Notes under the pieces: generated by a model
The model's input: the letters and a program-made list of their open reading frames with translations, nothing else
What the model was told of the DNA's origin: nothing
Databases searched by the model: none
Made by a program: the position numbers and the translations under genes
Assembly (NCBI GenBank): GCA_016784705.1
Contig: JADHUD010000143.1
Location: 1-6,454 of the forward strand
Direction: 5' to 3'
Source: Spirochaetia bacterium
GTDB taxonomy: Bacteria > Spirochaetota > Spirochaetia > JABMQR01
Length of the DNA: 6,454 bases
Shown here: piece after piece, positions 4,509 to 6,454 of the stretch
How positions within the stretch are numbered: position 1 is the first letter of the stretch
Layout: each line of letters begins with the position of its first letter

Positions 4509-6284
4509 ATGGAACGAATCAGGAATCTTGACCCGACAAAAATGAAAGATTGGGAAGTTGCCCAGGCGTGTGAAGCTGACATGAAAACCATTACCCAGAT
4601 TGCTGAGGAGCTTGGTATAGAACCAAAAGAAATTTTTCCTTATGGACATTATACGGGGAAAATTGATTATATGAAGGTTCTTGAAAGACTTAAAAATGTG
4701 CCAAACGGAAAATATATTGAAGTTACTGCCATTACACCAACCCCGCTGGGCGAAGGAAAATCAACCACAACCATGGGTCTTGTTCAGGGTCTCGGGTACC
4801 TTGGAGAAAAAGTTACCGGTGCCATCAGGCAGCCCTCCGGTGGTCCCACATTTAATATCAAAGGGTCTGCAGCCGGCGGCGGCCTGGCACAGTGTATTCC
4901 CTTAACAGATTTCAGCTTGGGGCTCACCGGTGATATTGATGCTATAACCAATGCGCACAACCTTGCTATGGTAGCACTTACCAGCAGAATTCAACATGAG
5001 TTCAATTACTCGGACTCCTTCCTGGCAAAAAAAAATCTTACCAGACTGGATATTGATCCTAATAATATAGCTATCGGCTGGGCAATTGATTTCAGTGCTC
5101 AAGCTTTAAGAGATATAATAATTGGTATCGGCGGCAAGATGGATGGATTTATGATGAAAAGCGGATTTCAGATTACCGTTTCATCAGAAATTATGGCTAT
5201 TCTTGCCGTAGCCGCAGATCTGGCGGATATGCGAAACAGAATTGACAAAATGATAGTTGCCTATAGTAAAAAGAAAAAGCCGATAACTGCCGGCGACTTG
5301 GAAGTAGCTGGTGCAATGACTGCAATTATGGCAAAAGCAATAAACCCGAATCTTGTCCAGACACTCGAAGGTCAGCCGGTGCTTGTTCACGCCGGACCAT
5401 TTGCGAATATTGCAATAGGGCAATCCTCAATAATTGCAGATAAAGTTGGTTTAAAACTTGCTGATTATCATGTTACGGAGAGCGGCTTTGGAGCTGATAT
5501 TGGTTTTGAAAAATTCTGGAACTTAAAATGCCGGTATAGCGGCCTTATTCCCGATTGTTCAGTTATTGTAGCTACAGTTCGCGCCCTTAAAATGCATGGC
5601 GGCGGCCCTACCGTAACACCGGGGAAAAAGCTTGATCCAGTATACACTAGCTCTCATCCGGAATTAGTCGAGAAGGGTCTTGACAACCTGATGGCGCATA
5701 TAGAAACGGTTAAGAAGAGCGGTGTTCCGCCAGTTGTATGTATTAACCATTTTTATACCGATTCTGATGAAGAGGTTGCCGTAATTAGAAAAGCAGTAGA
5801 AGCCACAGGTACTCGTGTTGCGGTAAGTAAACACTGGGAGTTCGGCGGGGCAGGAGCTGTCGAGCTGGCTGAGGCTGTTCGTGATGCCTGTCGTGAAGAG
5901 AAGGTTTTCAAGTTTCTGTATGACAACGAGACACCAATCCGGGAGCGTATAGAGAGAATTGCCACAGAAATTTATGGAGCGGACGGAGTCTCCTATTCGC
6001 CGGAAGCAGAAGAAAAAATGCAGCGTCTGGAAAGCAATCCGGAATCCATGGAAATGGGAACTTGTATGGTTAAGACGCAGCTCAGCCTTTCTCATGATCC
6101 AACGATAAAAGGAAGACCAAAAGGGTGGACTCTTCCGATTAGTGATATTCTTGAGTACAGGGGTGCAGGATTTCTTGTTCCCGTAGCAGGAGATATTAAA
6201 CTCATGCCGGGTACTGCTTCAAATCCTGCTTTCAGGAATATTGATGTTGATGTAGAGACCGGAAAAGTTACCGGCCTGTTTTAA
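4509..6284 (+). CDS. fhs: Formate-tetrahydrofolate ligase (formyltetrahydrofolate synthetase)
   Basis: This cytosolic enzyme joins formate to tetrahydrofolate using ATP to give 10-formyl-THF. It is the entry step of the methyl branch of the Wood-Ljungdahl pathway, and it also supplies purine synthesis or, run in reverse, disposes of formate. The ATP-binding P-loop is TPTPLGEGKST (76-86), followed by the conserved AIRQPSGGPTFNIKGSAAGG (105-124). Further family blocks are VHAGPFANIAIGQSS (293-307), FGADIGFEKFWNLKCR (327-342), VATVRALKMHGG (354-365) and the C-terminal GAGFLVPVAGDIKLMPG (552-568). At 591 residues it is longer than the roughly 556-560 of clostridial enzymes. It reads IGQSS where those have HGCNS, and MPGTASNPA where they have an MPGLP-type end. 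These differences look clade-specific rather than damaging. The ATG follows GGGGGA (4498-4503) at 5-base spacing. The gene appears to be transcribed alone from its own promoter. No cyclohydrolase or dehydrogenase partner gene is in view. Confidence 0.98.
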   Translation: MERIRNLDPTKMKDWEVAQACEADMKTITQIAEELGIEPKEIFPYGHYTGKIDYMKVLERLKNVPNGKYIEVTAITPTPLGEGKSTTTMGLVQGLGYLGEKVTGAIRQPSGGPTFNIKGSAAGGGLAQCIPLTDFSLGLTGDIDAITNAHNLAMVALTSRIQHEFNYSDSFLAKKNLTRLDIDPNNIAIGWAIDFSAQALRDIIIGIGGKMDGFMMKSGFQITVSSEIMAILAVAADLADMRNRIDKMIVAYSKKKKPITAGDLEVAGAMTAIMAKAINPNLVQTLEGQPVLVHAGPFANIAIGQSSIIADKVGLKLADYHVTESGFGADIGFEKFWNLKCRYSGLIPDCSVIVATVRALKMHGGGPTVTPGKKLDPVYTSSHPELVEKGLDNLMAHIETVKKSGVPPVVCINHFYTDSDEEVAVIRKAVEATGTRVAVSKHWEFGGAGAVELAEAVRDACREEKVFKFLYDNETPIRERIERIATEIYGADGVSYSPEAEEKMQRLESNPESMEMGTCMVKTQLSLSHDPTIKGRPKGWTLPISDILEYRGAGFLVPVAGDIKLMPGTASNPAFRNIDVDVETGKVTGLF

Positions 6285-6313
6285 GACAACTTGAAATTAC
6301 ATCGGATCTTAAA
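6280..6313. repeat. Inverted repeat spanning both convergent stop codons
   Basis: TTTAAGA (6280-6286) and TCTTAAA (6307-6313) are perfect reverse complements around a 20-base loop. The TAA stop of fhs and the TAA stop of the opposing carboxyltransferase lie in the two arms. The stem is short, AT-rich and without G-C clamps, so it would be a weak terminator at best. Confidence 0.35.
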
Positions 6314-6454
6314 GTGGAATATTCCCGTGTTTTTTATAGGGTAAAGAGTCCTGTTTATTAACTAAGGTTTCAAAACTTCGAATTACAATCTTTCGCGTCT
6401 CCGCAGGATCGATTACTGCATCAATATAGCCTTTCTCTGCAGCTCTATACGGAT
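6309..6454 (-). CDS. C-terminus of a biotin-dependent acyl-CoA carboxyltransferase (MmdA/PccB-like), 5' end outside window
   Basis: The minus strand is open from the window's right edge to a TAA at 6311-6309 and encodes 47 residues, PYRAAEKGYIDAVIDPAETR followed by a helix and ending LPYKKHGNIPL. The block A-A-E-x-GYID-x-VI-x-P-x-x-TR and the terminal K-K-H-G-N-I-P-L are the hallmark tail of the carboxyltransferase family. That family includes the methylmalonyl-CoA decarboxylase alpha subunit, propionyl-CoA carboxylase beta chain and related acetyl- or glutaconyl-CoA enzymes, which move a carboxyl group between biotin and an acyl-CoA. The tail alone cannot tell these apart, so no symbol is given. 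The gene is convergent with fhs, their stops only 24 bp apart. In an anaerobe, a sodium-pumping decarboxylase or a propionate-pathway enzyme is most likely, which is inference. Confidence 0.92.
   Translation of the reverse strand, partial: PYRAAEKGYIDAVIDPAETRKIVIRSFETLVNKQDSLPYKKHGNIPL

Noticed and set aside
6257..6282. GACCGG/CCGGCC hairpin followed by TGTTTT at the end of fhs, as a terminator
   Set aside because: It lies inside the coding sequence, has an A-C mismatch on the rightward transcript and only a four-pair core stem.
6316..6325. GGAATATTCC palindrome followed by a T run, as a terminator for fhs
   Set aside because: The palindrome leaves no proper loop, and the bases are explained as codons of the conserved carboxyltransferase tail.

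Overview
The window is moderately AT-rich bacterial DNA with eight protein genes, two of them cut by the window edges. Most of it is metabolic chromosome. A formate-tetrahydrofolate ligase (fhs) convergent with a biotin-dependent acyl-CoA carboxyltransferase, next to an iron-dependent alcohol dehydrogenase, suggests an anaerobe with one-carbon and propionate/methylmalonyl-CoA metabolism. The Fhs variant (about 590 residues, ANIAIGQSS signature) reminds me of Desulfobacterota, Syntrophobacter-like organisms or Spirochaetota. That taxonomic guess is from memory and is weak.

Layout from left to right. (1) Positions 2-334 (+) hold the C-terminal part of a gene with two related helical segments that I cannot name firmly. 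(2) An imperfect hairpin at 355-411 probably ends transcription from both sides. (3) Positions 421-994 (-) hold an accessory two-gene module: a 61-residue protein overlapped by 56 bp by a small MNT-type nucleotidyltransferase. Its promoter lies almost on the start codon and a 10-bp tandem repeat lies upstream. (4) Positions 1095-4190 (-) hold three same-strand genes, transcribed in the order MFS transporter, flavodoxin-fold NAD(P)H:quinone oxidoreductase, NADPH-type iron alcohol dehydrogenase. This could be one unit for redox handling and export of reactive carbonyls or quinones. (5) Positions 4215-4508 are a very AT-rich divergent intergenic region with promoters for both sides and several inverted repeats. 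(6) fhs is at 4509-6284 (+). (7) The last 47 codons of a carboxyltransferase are at 6309-6454 (-), convergent with fhs across 24 bp.

The most notable observation is in the MFS gene. Its first transmembrane helix is encoded upstream of any ATG, GTG or TTG. No canonical start exists in any frame of that stretch, but a strong ribosome binding site sits just ahead of an in-frame ATA codon. This implies either a rare AUA start or a start-codon loss. I do not see a large undescribed system. The nucleotidyltransferase pair is the only element that looks like a defence or toxin-antitoxin type module, and similar pairs are already known as uncharacterised families.
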